Of a DNA stretch of 64,000 nt, positions 24,855-33,718 are shown in pieces. The translations under genes were made by a program, and so were the position numbers. Every line of letters starts with the position of its first letter. Within the stretch, counting starts at the first letter, position 1. The stretch covers positions 1,431,501 through 1,495,500 of the forward strand of contig NZ_CP022603.1 in assembly GCF_002278035.1 (NCBI RefSeq), in the 5' to 3' direction. The DNA is from Ochrobactrum quorumnocens (GTDB lineage: Bacteria > Pseudomonadota > Alphaproteobacteria > Rhizobiales > Rhizobiaceae). Under the pieces are notes generated by a model, which was given only the letters and a program-made list of their open reading frames with translations, was not told the origin of the DNA and searched no databases.

Positions 24855-25671
24855 GGATCTGTTGCAAACTTTTCAGTCAGTTAAAGGCGTGCTTATCCTT
24901 GGGTACACTTATGCTGCGAGGTCCGCAAAGATCTGAAATGGCGAACGGTTGTCGTTGTCGAATTGGTTCTTGCGGTTCATGTGGGCTACTTCGATGCCTG
25001 CGATGGTGGCCGAGGCGGAATGGAATGCCTTGAAGCCCATCATTGGTTTGGTAGTCCGTTTGATAAAGCGGTGGTCTTGCTCAAGGATATTATTGAGGTA
25101 TTTGATCTGGCGGATTTCAATGATATCGCCTGTACCTGCGAATTTCAGGATGGTGTTAACAGCTTGAAGGCCAGCCAGATTGGCGCTGCTTTTGTCAATG
25201 ACAACCTTCTCGGGAACGCCGTTAGTTGCAATGGCTTTCTTGAAGAAACGCCGCGCCGCGGCCAGATTCCGACGTTCAGACAGCATGAAATCAAGCGTTT
25301 GGCCATCGCGGTCGACAGCTCGATACAGATAGGTCCATTTACCCCGAACCTTGAGATAAGTTTCATCGACACGCCAGGAACTGGCCGTGAGGCGTTTGCG
25401 TAATTGAGCTTGCTCCGCGATCTGCGGTGCATAACGAGTGACCCAACGGTTCAAGGTTGCATGATCAACGGCTACTCCGCGTTCGGTCAGAATTTCCTGA
25501 AGGTCACGATAGGAAACCGGATATCATACGTAAAAGAACACCGCGTGCATAATGACGCTTTTGGGGAAATGTGCGCCTTTGAAATCGACCGCCATCCGCT
25601 TCCGCTTCACTCAAGTCCTACATAGTTTCATGTGATAACTCATCAGATGTAAAAAAATTTGCGACACAACC
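24855..25671 (-). mobile_element. IS6-family insertion sequence, 817 bp
   Basis: The ends are GGATCTGTTGCAAACTT at 24855 and, on the other strand, GGTTGTGTCGCAAATTT ending at 25671, both matching the GG(t/c)TCTGTTGCAAA-type terminal repeat of the IS6/IS26 family. Length and the single transposase gene fit. The adjacent 8-bp flanks (TTACGGTC and ACCTTGTT) differ, so there is no target duplication, suggesting later recombination. The transposase is interrupted by a stop codon. Confidence 0.85.
24909..25610 (-). pseudogene. IS6-family transposase broken by an internal TGA
   Basis: Reading from GTG 25610 gives MKRKRMAVDFKGAHFPKS.., the usual IS6 N-terminus, then a TGA where the family has Arg in FFYVRYPVSYRDL (codon about 29). 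Downstream the frame stays open to 24909 with the catalytic DDE residues in WRVDETYLKVRG, VVIDKSSANLAG and NNILEQDHRFIKR. Only the downstream 181-residue piece could be translated (TTG 25454), and it lacks the N-terminal DNA-binding part. Confidence 0.85.
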
Positions 25672-25981
25672 ACCTTGTTCGCGACGCGCTTTGGTGAGAT
25701 TACGCTCGACAGATTGCGCCGCGTCATCCGGTGCCCGCCAGCGTGCATACCCAAAGATGACGCCAGCGGCCGCGCCGCGCCAAGCGGCCAGCAACTCTTA
25801 ACTCGCGAGTTGACGCGGCGTACGCTACGCCCCTAAGTCCGAGGCGGCTGACCCGCCGGCCATCGAACCGGCCATTTCTGCGGGATATCTTCCGCTGTCA
25901 CTTTAATTACGCCTATGATATCATTAGCGAATTGAACGATAAGAATGCGGCCATTAAAGCGGCCAGAAAGCCAGCCTTACT
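25672..25981. other. decayed sequence between IS6 and the Fic remnant
   Basis: No intact gene. The segment is much more GC-rich around 25740-25870 than its surroundings. One minus-strand frame gives GVIFGYARWRAPDDAAQSVERN, which looks protein-like, but it lacks start and stop in a sensible place and I cannot assign it. It is probably the remains of accessory DNA. Confidence 0.4.
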
Positions 25982-26375
25982 GTGCCAATCCGAGACGATG
26001 GCGAAACAACAGGACTATTCGAGCCGCTGCTGGTTTCAGAAAGCTCGAAACACCGCGGGAAGCTGGCCGATCTCGTGCGGTCGATGAACTGCTATTACAG
26101 CAATCTGATCGAGGGGCATAATACCCATCCGGTCGATATCGAGCGCGCGCTGATGGCGGCATTATCGCGTCCCCGACTAATCCAGATGTTATTCGGGAGA
26201 TACACCGGCGCTTTTGCCCAAAGAGTTGTTGTTTGTGAATGACCCGACCACCGGAGAGGATGTCGAGGTCATTCTCGGCGCGCTACGCGAGCGCGATGTG
26301 CAGGTCGGACGGCACATTGCTATCAGCGCCCGGCGCGGTGCCGCGTTTTCTGGCGCGCATGGATGCCGCCTCGCG
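25982..26375 (+). pseudogene. Fic-family protein remnant
   Basis: The first frame gives [14 protein letters not shown] then [23 protein letters not shown], the N-terminal Fic segment with the inhibitory-helix motif SNLIEG (S/T-x3-E-G/N). A further segment [12 protein letters not shown] follows after an apparent deletion, then the frame shifts to [28 protein letters not shown] and shifts again to PGAVPRFLARMDAA. The catalytic HxFx(D/E)GN(G/K)R loop is missing. At least two frameshifts and internal deletions make it a clear pseudogene of an AMP-transferase-type protein. Confidence 0.85.
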
Positions 26376-26550
26376 CTCGGCCATCATTTCATTCAGATTG
26401 CGCAGGCTCAGATTGTAAGCCAAATACCATCGAACACACAAAAGGATGACGGACTTATCAAAATGGCGGCCTTTGAACATCAAACAACACAGCGTTTTGA
26501 AACCTAGAAACTTATATCGTGTTCATTGACGAAAAGTTTGCAACACAGCC
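26373..26550 (-). mobile_element. fragment of a second IS6-family element
   Basis: The outer end reads GGCTGTGTTGCAAACTT on the minus strand (ending at 26550), an IS6 terminal repeat. From ATG 26480 the frame MFKGRHFDKSVILLCVRWYL..LNEMMAER matches an IS6 transposase N-terminus of a subgroup different from the element at 24855. Homology stops at about 26373, where the Fic remnant begins on the other strand, so only the first 36 codons survive. Confidence 0.8.
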
Positions 26551-26748
26551 AGCAACAATGGGTCCTCGCCTCAGCGCCACCACTTTCTCTCAAGCAACAG
26601 TTTACAGCGCTCGCAGCATAACTACGTCCAAAGTTAAGCCGTGTTCTGTGCCAAACTAATTTTTGCAGCGGAACCCTTGCGCCATGGCATGGAAGTTTGC
26701 CACAACCGACGCTATGTTCGGCGGTAATTGCAATCGTGGAGAATTCCA

Positions 26749-27672
26749 TTGAAGATATTCATTTTCGGCAGTGTGAACGTGGATGTAAGCGCCAGAATGG
26801 CAGCACTGCCGCGTCCCGGCCAGACACTCAATGCGTCGGGCTATGGCATTGGCCTTGGCGGTAAGGGGGCCAATCAGGCGGTAGCTGTGGCAAAGCTTGG
26901 CGGGGACATTCGCTTTGTCGGTGCAGTCGGCAAAGATGCTTTTGGCGAACTGGCTGTCAAAGAGATGCAGCAGTTCGGTCTGAATACCGACGGGGTTCGA
27001 ATGATTGATGGTGTCGATACCGGCATTGCGATCATTCAGGTCGAAGAAGCAGGGCAGAACACGATTGTTGTTTGCGCTGGTGCCAATGCCAATTGGGCGG
27101 CTTCCGATATTAATCCCTATGCGTCTGATATCGCCAAGGCAAAGATCACGCTGTTGCAGCGCGAAGTCCCGCATGAAGCCAATCTGGCTGTTGCAAAGGC
27201 TGTGAAAACTGCTGGTGGCACCGTGCTGCTCGACCCCGCACCTGTGGGTGATGCAAGCCGCATGGCTGACTTGATTTCCTTGAGCGAGATCATTTCGCCT
27301 AATGAAACCGAAGCCGCTGAAATTACCGGCATTGAACCCACCGATATTGCCTCTGCGGAAGCTGCTGCGCGCAAGCTTCTCGAACGTGGCCCGAAGATTG
27401 TCATCGTCAAGCTGGGCGGGCGCGGCTCATTGCTTGTGACCGCTGATGAGGTCAAGCATTTCGAACCGTTCAAGGTGAAGGTTGTCGATACGGTTGCGGC
27501 TGGTGACAGTTTCAATGGCGGCTTTGCCGTTGCATATTCGCAAGGGCAGTCGCTGCATGATTGCGTGCGTTTTGCGTCTGCCGCAGGTGCGATTGCTGTG
27601 ACCCGCGCTGGTGCCGGTTCGGCTGCACCGACAGCAAAAGAAGTCGCGGAACTTCTGCAAAAACAGCAGTAA
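26749..27672 (+). CDS. rbsK: ribokinase
   Basis: A 307-residue PfkB-family sugar kinase. The N-terminal [39 protein letters not shown] and the C-terminal ATP/anion-hole signature [17 protein letters not shown] (catalytic Asp) identify ribokinase, which makes ribose 5-phosphate. A TTG at 26749 preceded by GTGGAG is the best start; an upstream TTG at 26728 opens the frame. It converges on a nucleoside hydrolase operon, so it probably phosphorylates the ribose that enzyme releases. A gap of about 200 bp separates it from the IS6 remnant. Confidence 0.88.
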   Translation: MKIFIFGSVNVDVSARMAALPRPGQTLNASGYGIGLGGKGANQAVAVAKLGGDIRFVGAVGKDAFGELAVKEMQQFGLNTDGVRMIDGVDTGIAIIQVEEAGQNTIVVCAGANANWAASDINPYASDIAKAKITLLQREVPHEANLAVAKAVKTAGGTVLLDPAPVGDASRMADLISLSEIISPNETEAAEITGIEPTDIASAEAAARKLLERGPKIVIVKLGGRGSLLVTADEVKHFEPFKVKVVDTVAAGDSFNGGFAVAYSQGQSLHDCVRFASAAGAIAVTRAGAGSAAPTAKEVAELLQKQQ

Positions 27673-27704
27673 AATCGCACAAAAAGCCCTTTAAATAAAG
27701 GCTA

Positions 27705-27737
27705 AGTAGCCGCAATTTTATGGTAATTGCGGCTACT
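27705..27737. terminator. bidirectional terminator between ribokinase and nucleoside hydrolase
   Basis: AGTAGCCGCAATT and AATTGCGGCTACT are perfect 13-bp arms around a 7-nt loop, in the gap between the two convergent genes. T-rich sequence follows on both strands. Confidence 0.85.
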
Positions 27738-27754
27738 TTGTGGCGACTATGTGT

Positions 27755-28690
27755 TTAGAGCGTTGCGAGACGCTCGGTCAGCAGTGCAAAGAAGCCATCC
27801 GCATCGACGTCCTTGATGAAGAGCGCGTTCTTCGGACGATCAGTCACTTCCCACCAGTCGACGACTGTTTCACCAATCGTCAGTTCCGAGTTGATCTCAA
27901 TTTCCACGTTACAATGACGGCCTGAGTAAAGTTCTGGCTTCAGCAGATAGGCGATGACGTTCGGATCATGCAGAGGGCCGCCGTCGGTGCCGTATTTCGC
28001 TTCATCGTAACGCTCGAAGAATTCGAGCCATGCCGCGACCACCTCACCAACATGCGTGCCGATGCCGCGAATGGCTGCGATGCGCTTTTCGGTGGTCAGT
28101 ACCTTATGGGTGACATCGAGCGGCATCATGGTGATCTGGATGCCAGATTTGAAGACAACCGCAGCAGCATGTGGATCAACATAGATGTTGAATTCTGCCG
28201 ATGGCGTGATGTTGCCACCTTCAAAATAGCCGCCGCCCATCAGAACGATTTCCTTGACGCGTTGAGCGATCTTCGGCTCGCGGATCAGCGCAGATGCGAT
28301 ATTTGTAAGAGGGCCAAGCGGGCAGAGCGTAACGGTGCCAGCTTCTTCCTTCATCAGCGTTTCAATAATGAAATCAACGCCATGTTGCGCCTGAAGTGGC
28401 ATAGTTGGCTGTGGCAGATCATAGCCATCTAGACCGGTTTTGCCATGGACGTTTTCAGCCGTTACCAGCGGACGCACCAGTGGACGGATCGAACCGGCGA
28501 AGACTTTTGTATCTGGCTTTTTTGCCACTTCGCAAATGGTGCGGGTGTTGATCTCTGTACGCGCCAGCGGGCCATTGCCAGCAACTGCCGTGATGCCAAG
28601 AATATCGAGTTCCGGGCTTGCGAGTGCCAGAAGAATGGCGACTGCATCGTCCTGACCTGGATCGGTGTCGATAATGATTTTACGGGCCAT
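27755..28690 (-). CDS. inosine-uridine-type nucleoside hydrolase
   Basis: A 311-residue ribonucleoside hydrolase that cleaves nucleosides to base and ribose. The Ca2+-binding signature DTDPGQDDAVAI is at residues 8-19, with GPLTNIASAL and VLMGG(GY)..NITPSAEFNIYVDPHAA also typical. It is the last gene of a minus-strand operon with an ADP-ribosylglycohydrolase-like gene and a BMP-type importer, giving uptake followed by hydrolysis. Base specificity cannot be read. Confidence 0.92.
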   Translation of the reverse strand: MARKIIIDTDPGQDDAVAILLALASPELDILGITAVAGNGPLARTEINTRTICEVAKKPDTKVFAGSIRPLVRPLVTAENVHGKTGLDGYDLPQPTMPLQAQHGVDFIIETLMKEEAGTVTLCPLGPLTNIASALIREPKIAQRVKEIVLMGGGYFEGGNITPSAEFNIYVDPHAAAVVFKSGIQITMMPLDVTHKVLTTEKRIAAIRGIGTHVGEVVAAWLEFFERYDEAKYGTDGGPLHDPNVIAYLLKPELYSGRHCNVEIEINSELTIGETVVDWWEVTDRPKNALFIKDVDADGFFALLTERLATL

Positions 28691-28709
28691 GAAGGGTTCC
28701 TGCGTTAAA

Positions 28710-28753
28710 GCTTTTCCTGCAAAAGTGGGAAGCGGTTTTGCGTTCGGAAAAGC
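28710..28753. repeat. dispersed palindrome between two salvage genes
   Basis: GCTTTTCC (28710-28717) pairs with GGAAAAGC (28746-28753) and encloses TGCAAAAGTGGGAAGCGGTTTTGCG, a second nested dyad of the same family core as the other repeats. It sits in the operon between the ADP-ribosylglycohydrolase-like gene and the nucleoside hydrolase. Confidence 0.65.
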
Positions 28754-28764
28754 GTGAAAAAGAT

Positions 28765-30171
28765 TTAAACTGCGTTGCGCGCTGCATCAACGGTCTGGTC
28801 GACGAGCGCTTTGAAGGAGATTTTCGCCGGACGGCGCATATAGGTGACAATGTCGTCGGCTAGAAGCGGTTTTGACCAGCGTTCCGCGATGATGCCGGGG
28901 CCGTGCTGGATGGCGATCATGCTTAGAATCTGTGCTGCATTGCAGTCGACATCGTGGCCGATGCCGCAGACGATTTCGAGCATGCGGTCGAAATCACCTT
29001 CGCCAAACCAAAGTGCCACCACTTGTGCTGCGGCGTTTGGTGTGACGTGAATCCAGTTATACTCGGCATATTCCGCATCGCATTTTGCCCATGCATCCTG
29101 CCATTTATCGGCAGAGCGGCAGGCATTCAGCGCAAACGCCAGCACCGCACCATATTCGGTCTCGGTCGAAAAAAGCGCTGCCGTGGAGACGAGTAATTCG
29201 CGTGTGTCGCTCATTGCAAAGGCGCGTGCGGCCATGACGGCATTGAAAACTTCGCCCAAAATTCCGTTTCCGGCATGGGAGATTTCCGCATCCATCCATG
29301 CGAGACGGGCAGCTTCGCGCGCGCGTCCCGGCACAACCATCCCGCAGATTGTGCCGCGCATCTGTGCGCCAATCCATTCGTCGAACGGATTGTCAGATGT
29401 GCCGGTTTCAGGCGCTGTAAGCCCCCGACGCATGTTGGAAAGTGCGATTGCCTCCGCAGACCAGCCAAGCGGGATGAGCGACGTCCAGCGTTCGGCAATG
29501 TCGGCGCTGGTAACGGCAGAGCCCTTGTCGCCAAAGGCTTCAAGAAAGGCGATCTCGAAGGTGATATCGTCATTATAGGTGTTGGGTTCGCGTACATAAT
29601 CGCGGATCGGGCCGAAGACTTCTGCGATGTTTTCGGCTGTATAGCCTTCAAGGGCCGTGCCAGCGGCTGCCCCCACCAGCTGTGCCATCCACGCGCCCGA
29701 GGTGCGCGCGCGGAAATCATCGGAGCTAAGATCATAAGCCACGTCTTCCGGCCATTTGACCGTTGCGTCAAAGGCTTCCCATGATGCAAAACGCGTAGTC
29801 TTTTGCGATGGGTGGTTCGGGTCCGGCTTTGCCGCCCGCATCAGCACGCGCAAACGCATATCGATGCGATAAAGCGTTTCAAAGTCGCCGCGCTCCAGCG
29901 CTGCAAGCCCATCGCGCAGAAGCTCCGCATATGGTGCCAGCACATAGCCCTTGTTCTCCAGCGATTGCAGCGCGCCAGCCATCAGACATTCAGGCGCTGC
30001 CGATCCCGGCACATTGCTTTTCCAGAACATTGCCATGAGGTCGTCCTGCGCCTTCATGACTGCACTTGCATCCCATGTCTGTTCTTCTGCTGTGCGCACA
30101 ACAGGTTTGGTGTCGCGCAACAGATCGCGTGTAAGCTCCCAGGCTTTCATGTTTTTCTCATTCTTATGCAT
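28765..30171 (-). CDS. ADP-ribosylglycohydrolase-family protein
   Basis: A 468-residue protein with an ADP-ribosylglycohydrolase (DraG/ARH) fold in the last 330 residues: AQLVGAAAGTALEGYT at the start of the domain, NTYNDDITFEIAFLEAF carrying the first metal-site acids, and GHDVDCNAAQIL near the C-terminus in place of the usual GGDTDTxAA. The first 140 residues are a helical extension. The enzyme family removes ADP-ribose from N- or O-glycosidic links. Being locked between a nucleoside importer and a nucleoside hydrolase, it more likely acts on a small N-riboside. Start is ATG 30171 or 30150. Confidence 0.85.
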   Translation of the reverse strand: MHKNEKNMKAWELTRDLLRDTKPVVRTAEEQTWDASAVMKAQDDLMAMFWKSNVPGSAAPECLMAGALQSLENKGYVLAPYAELLRDGLAALERGDFETLYRIDMRLRVLMRAAKPDPNHPSQKTTRFASWEAFDATVKWPEDVAYDLSSDDFRARTSGAWMAQLVGAAAGTALEGYTAENIAEVFGPIRDYVREPNTYNDDITFEIAFLEAFGDKGSAVTSADIAERWTSLIPLGWSAEAIALSNMRRGLTAPETGTSDNPFDEWIGAQMRGTICGMVVPGRAREAARLAWMDAEISHAGNGILGEVFNAVMAARAFAMSDTRELLVSTAALFSTETEYGAVLAFALNACRSADKWQDAWAKCDAEYAEYNWIHVTPNAAAQVVALWFGEGDFDRMLEIVCGIGHDVDCNAAQILSMIAIQHGPGIIAERWSKPLLADDIVTYMRRPAKISFKALVDQTVDAARNAV

Positions 30172-30172
30172 G

Positions 30173-31069
30173 TCAGGATTTTTTCAATTGTCTTGCACGC
30201 CGCTGTCTTCTGGCGGCATGCACTGTCAGCACCACGACTGGCACGAGATAGGGGATCATCTGCATCAGCTCGAACGGAAGTCCGAGGCTTTGCAGCGTAA
30301 TGGCAAGAGATTCTGCTGCGGCCAGTACAAGGCTTGCGGCCAGTGTTCCCCACGCAGTTCCCTGTCCCATAACCTCCGCTGCAATGGCAATGAAGCCGCG
30401 TCCGGCAGTCATGTTCTGGCCGAACCATGTGACATAGCCGAGCGAAAGATAAGCACCCGCTGCACCACCAAAAATGCCCGAAAGCACCAGCGCCTGCATT
30501 TGTACGCGCTTGACGTGAATGCCTGCCGCGCGAGCGGATTTTGGATCAACACCCGTTGCACGCACATGAAGGCCAAAGCGTGTACGCATCATCATGAGGC
30601 TAACAGCAGGCACAGCGAGCAATGCTGCAAAGCTTAGTATGTGGATATTGCCGATATAAGGTATGGCAAAGCTTGGGAGTGCGCCGCTTTTCAACGCGCC
30701 TGACATGCCTTTGTCGCCGGTAGCAAGAAAAAGCCCCAGCGTCGTGCCTGCAGCCGCTGCAATGTTGAGCGCGATACCGGTCATGATGAGATCAGTACCG
30801 AGCCGATTGACGGACAATGACATCAGCCAGCCAAGGAAGGCCCCCACAATAAGAGCTGCGAGCAGGCCGATGGCAGGACTTCCCGTTGCGGCACTTGCGA
30901 GAACGGCAATCAATGCTGCAATCAGCATCATGCCTTCCATGCCGATATTGAGCACGCCTGCGCGGTCAGAGATCATCACGCCCAATGCCGCCAACAAAAG
31001 AGGCGTGGCGACCCGCAGGATTGTTGCGATGAAGGAAGGATCGAGAATTTGTGCAAGAACGGCGCTCAT
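30173..31069 (-). CDS. nucleoside-type ABC transporter permease (second)
   Basis: A 298-residue permease of the BPD_transp_2 class (as in NupC/YufQ). Features: GVMISDRAGVLNIGMEGMML, the invariant start motif, and DPKSARAAGIHVKRVQMQALVLSGIFGGAAGAYL. ATG 31069 is inferred from the ATGA overlap with the upstream permease; the open frame extends upstream only as an overlap with that gene. Works with the permease at 31066-32133. Confidence 0.9.
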   Translation of the reverse strand: MSAVLAQILDPSFIATILRVATPLLLAALGVMISDRAGVLNIGMEGMMLIAALIAVLASAATGSPAIGLLAALIVGAFLGWLMSLSVNRLGTDLIMTGIALNIAAAAGTTLGLFLATGDKGMSGALKSGALPSFAIPYIGNIHILSFAALLAVPAVSLMMMRTRFGLHVRATGVDPKSARAAGIHVKRVQMQALVLSGIFGGAAGAYLSLGYVTWFGQNMTAGRGFIAIAAEVMGQGTAWGTLAASLVLAAAESLAITLQSLGLPFELMQMIPYLVPVVVLTVHAARRQRRARQLKKS

Positions 31070-32133
31070 GACTGTTCTCCTTCCCGGTTGCGCAAGTTTC
31101 GGATCAGACGTAGCACAGTTGGATGATTGTGAATGACGCTGGCCGTTGCACCCACCATGATGGCGGCGGTCACAAGTCCCACGACTTCGGTCGGAATATT
31201 CATGTTCCGTGCCAAAAGATCGCCACCCACTTGAACAAAGCCTAAGAACAATGCTGCCGGAATAACCAGAAACGGGTTTTCTCGTGCGAGAATTGCAACG
31301 ACCAGACCAGTCCAGCCATAACCGGGCAGATCGAGCCATGCGAAACGATTGTGCAGGCCCAGAACTTCCAACGCACCAGCCATGCCCGCCACCAGACCGC
31401 CAATGATCTGCGCACGCATGACAATGCCTTTGAGCGGCAAGCCAAGATGGTTGGCGAGGCCGGGGCTGGACCCTGCAATACGGATATTGAGGCCCGAGCG
31501 CGTCCAGTAGAGCCAGATGCCGCCCGCAATACAGGCGATGATCGCGATAATCGAGCCGCTGTTAAGGCGCGTGCCTGCCAGAAGTCGTTCGAGCTTGGCG
31601 TCAGGCGGAATGCGCATGGACATCATACCGCCCGCTGCCGGATCGCGGATCACGTAATTGAGCACGAACAGCCCCAAAAACAGGAAGGCATAGTTCAGAA
31701 CCAGTGATGTCACCATTTCGGATGCGCCAAAGCGCAGGCGCAATGCCGCTGGAATGGTGCAGGCAAAGCTACCCGCAACCGCACCGCATAAAATGGCGAC
31801 AGGCAGCGAGAACCAGCCAAGCGACGGCAGCAGAACCGCACCCGCAACCGCACCCAGACCACCAAGATAAAAGCCGCTTTCAGCGCCGAGGTTAAACAGG
31901 CCGGACCGGAACAAAATGGTGATGGCAAGACCTGTGAGCATGATCGGCGTTGCGGCTTCAACCACATTGCCCATATGGCGAATGCTGCCAAAGGGGCCGA
32001 GGAAGAAGGTTCTGAGAACGCCTGCCGGATTATCCTGCATCAATGCCAGAGGCACCAGCAGGACCGCCATGATGACGCCGATTACCAGCACGGTCAGAAA
32101 GAAGGGAATAAGATAGGATATAAATCTACGCAT
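31066..32133 (-). CDS. nucleoside-type ABC transporter permease (first)
   Basis: A 355-residue BPD_transp_2 permease (NupB/YufP type): ITILFRSGLFNLGAESGFYLGG, FGASEMVTSLVLNY and GLANHLGLPLKGIVMRAQIIGGL. ATGA overlaps on both sides (32133 with the ATPase, 31066 with the second permease) indicate tight translational coupling. Confidence 0.9.
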   Translation of the reverse strand: MRRFISYLIPFFLTVLVIGVIMAVLLVPLALMQDNPAGVLRTFFLGPFGSIRHMGNVVEAATPIMLTGLAITILFRSGLFNLGAESGFYLGGLGAVAGAVLLPSLGWFSLPVAILCGAVAGSFACTIPAALRLRFGASEMVTSLVLNYAFLFLGLFVLNYVIRDPAAGGMMSMRIPPDAKLERLLAGTRLNSGSIIAIIACIAGGIWLYWTRSGLNIRIAGSSPGLANHLGLPLKGIVMRAQIIGGLVAGMAGALEVLGLHNRFAWLDLPGYGWTGLVVAILARENPFLVIPAALFLGFVQVGGDLLARNMNIPTEVVGLVTAAIMVGATASVIHNHPTVLRLIRNLRNREGEQS

Positions 32134-33716
32134 CAGGCAACATTCCTCGTGCCAAGCATATACGGGCCGAGAACCGCTGGAGTGATGTCTGGTCCATTCT
32201 TGAGAACGGCAACAATGCGACCATTGAAAAGCACGACGATACGGTCGCTGAGCCGCAGCAATTCATCAAGATCAGCACTGACCAGAAGCACAGCACAGCC
32301 ACCCTGCGCAACCTCATCAATACGACGATGCAGGAAGGCTGCTGCTGAAACGTCGATGCCGCGTGTGGGCTGGTCGGCGATCAGGAATTTTGGATTGGTG
32401 GCGAGTTCACGTGCGGCGATGAGCTTCTGAGCATTGCCGCCCGATAAAGAATCGAGCCGTTCGGTGATTGCACCTGCGCGCACCGAATATTGTTTGATCA
32501 TGCCGCTGACGCGCGCCTTGATCGCATTCCAGCGCAGGAAAGGACCCCAATAGATTGGAGCACCGGCGGTCTTGTTGTTACGACCGGTTCCGGCAATAGC
32601 ATTTTCCGCAAGCGAAAGACCGGGTGCGCCGCCCTGCGAAAAGCGATCGGCTGGCAGATAAGCCAAGCCTTTTTTGCGCCAGCTTGCGGTTTTGGCAGCA
32701 AGCATGTCTGCGCCGTTCAGACGAATGGACCCGCTGCTCGCTTCCATAAGACCGGAGAGGACCGAAACAAGTCCGCGTTGTCCGCTGCCATCGACACCGG
32801 CAACGCCAACGATTTCGCCCGCACCAATTGTCAGGCTTACATCGCGGATACGGTCGGCGGGGTCGAGCGCCAGTGTGGTAACGCCCTGCATTTCGAGAAC
32901 CGTTTCCGTCGGACCCTGCTTATGGGCACGCTTAGGAATATCGACGGCGTGCCCCATCACCATTTCCATGATGGCATCATCAGGCACGTCGGCGAGCTTT
33001 TCGGTGCCAGTGACCATGCCCCCGCGCAACACGGTGACGCTTTCAGCAAGTTCGCGCACTTCGTTGAGCTTGTGCGAAATGAAAACAATGGTGATGCCTT
33101 CGTCGCGCAGCGCTTTCAGCCTGCGCATCAGCTCTTCGATTTCCGGTGGCGAGAGAACAGCGGTCGGCTCGTCAAGGATCAGCAGGCGCGTGCGCCGCGA
33201 CAGCGCCTTGAGAATCTCAATCTTCTGTTGTGCAGCAACGGACAATGTACCGGTGATCGCGTCCGGGTCGGCATGCAAATCATAATGCTGCATCAGCTCT
33301 TCGACCATTTTACGTGCGCTTACACGGTCAATAAAGCCGCTCTTCACCGGCTCATGGCCGAGGATAATATTCTCCGTGACCGTCAGCGTCGGCACAAGCG
33401 AGAAATGCTGGTGCACCATGCCGATACCCTTGGCCGCGGCGTCTTCCGGCGACCAGGAGGCAATCTGCTGGCCGTCGATGACGATTTCGCCTGCAGTGGC
33501 ATTCTCGATGCCGAAGAGGATTTTCATGAGTGTGGATTTGCCAGCGCCGTTTTCGCCGCAAATGGCGTGGATAGACCCGGCGCGGATCGAGAACGACACA
33601 TCACGTAAAGCCTGCGTGCCGTTCGGATAGACCTTGCTCACATCGCGGAAGGCAACGATTGGGCGGAAGGCGACGATTGCATCGCCGCCTTCATTGTTTT
33701 CAGCTTGTTTTTCCAC
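32133..33716 (-). CDS. nucleoside-type ABC transporter ATPase with two nucleotide-binding domains
   Basis: A 527-residue duplicated ATPase of the sugar/nucleoside class (NupA/YufO, RbsA-like). The first half has Walker A GENGAGKST and Walker B LLILDEPTAVL; the second half has the degenerate G-VDGSGQRG site and signature LSGGNAQKL with LIADQPTRGID. The frame begins GTG 33716, 2 bp beyond the binding-protein stop. The N-terminus carries the curious near-repeat AIVAFRPIVAFRD, so a start a few codons further in is possible. Confidence 0.9.
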   Translation of the reverse strand: MEKQAENNEGGDAIVAFRPIVAFRDVSKVYPNGTQALRDVSFSIRAGSIHAICGENGAGKSTLMKILFGIENATAGEIVIDGQQIASWSPEDAAAKGIGMVHQHFSLVPTLTVTENIILGHEPVKSGFIDRVSARKMVEELMQHYDLHADPDAITGTLSVAAQQKIEILKALSRRTRLLILDEPTAVLSPPEIEELMRRLKALRDEGITIVFISHKLNEVRELAESVTVLRGGMVTGTEKLADVPDDAIMEMVMGHAVDIPKRAHKQGPTETVLEMQGVTTLALDPADRIRDVSLTIGAGEIVGVAGVDGSGQRGLVSVLSGLMEASSGSIRLNGADMLAAKTASWRKKGLAYLPADRFSQGGAPGLSLAENAIAGTGRNNKTAGAPIYWGPFLRWNAIKARVSGMIKQYSVRAGAITERLDSLSGGNAQKLIAARELATNPKFLIADQPTRGIDVSAAAFLHRRIDEVAQGGCAVLLVSADLDELLRLSDRIVVLFNGRIVAVLKNGPDITPAVLGPYMLGTRNVA

Positions 33717-33718
33717 GA

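Noticed and set aside
24847..25679. Target-site duplication around the IS6 element
   Set aside because: The 8-bp flanks TTACGGTC and ACCTTGTT do not match.
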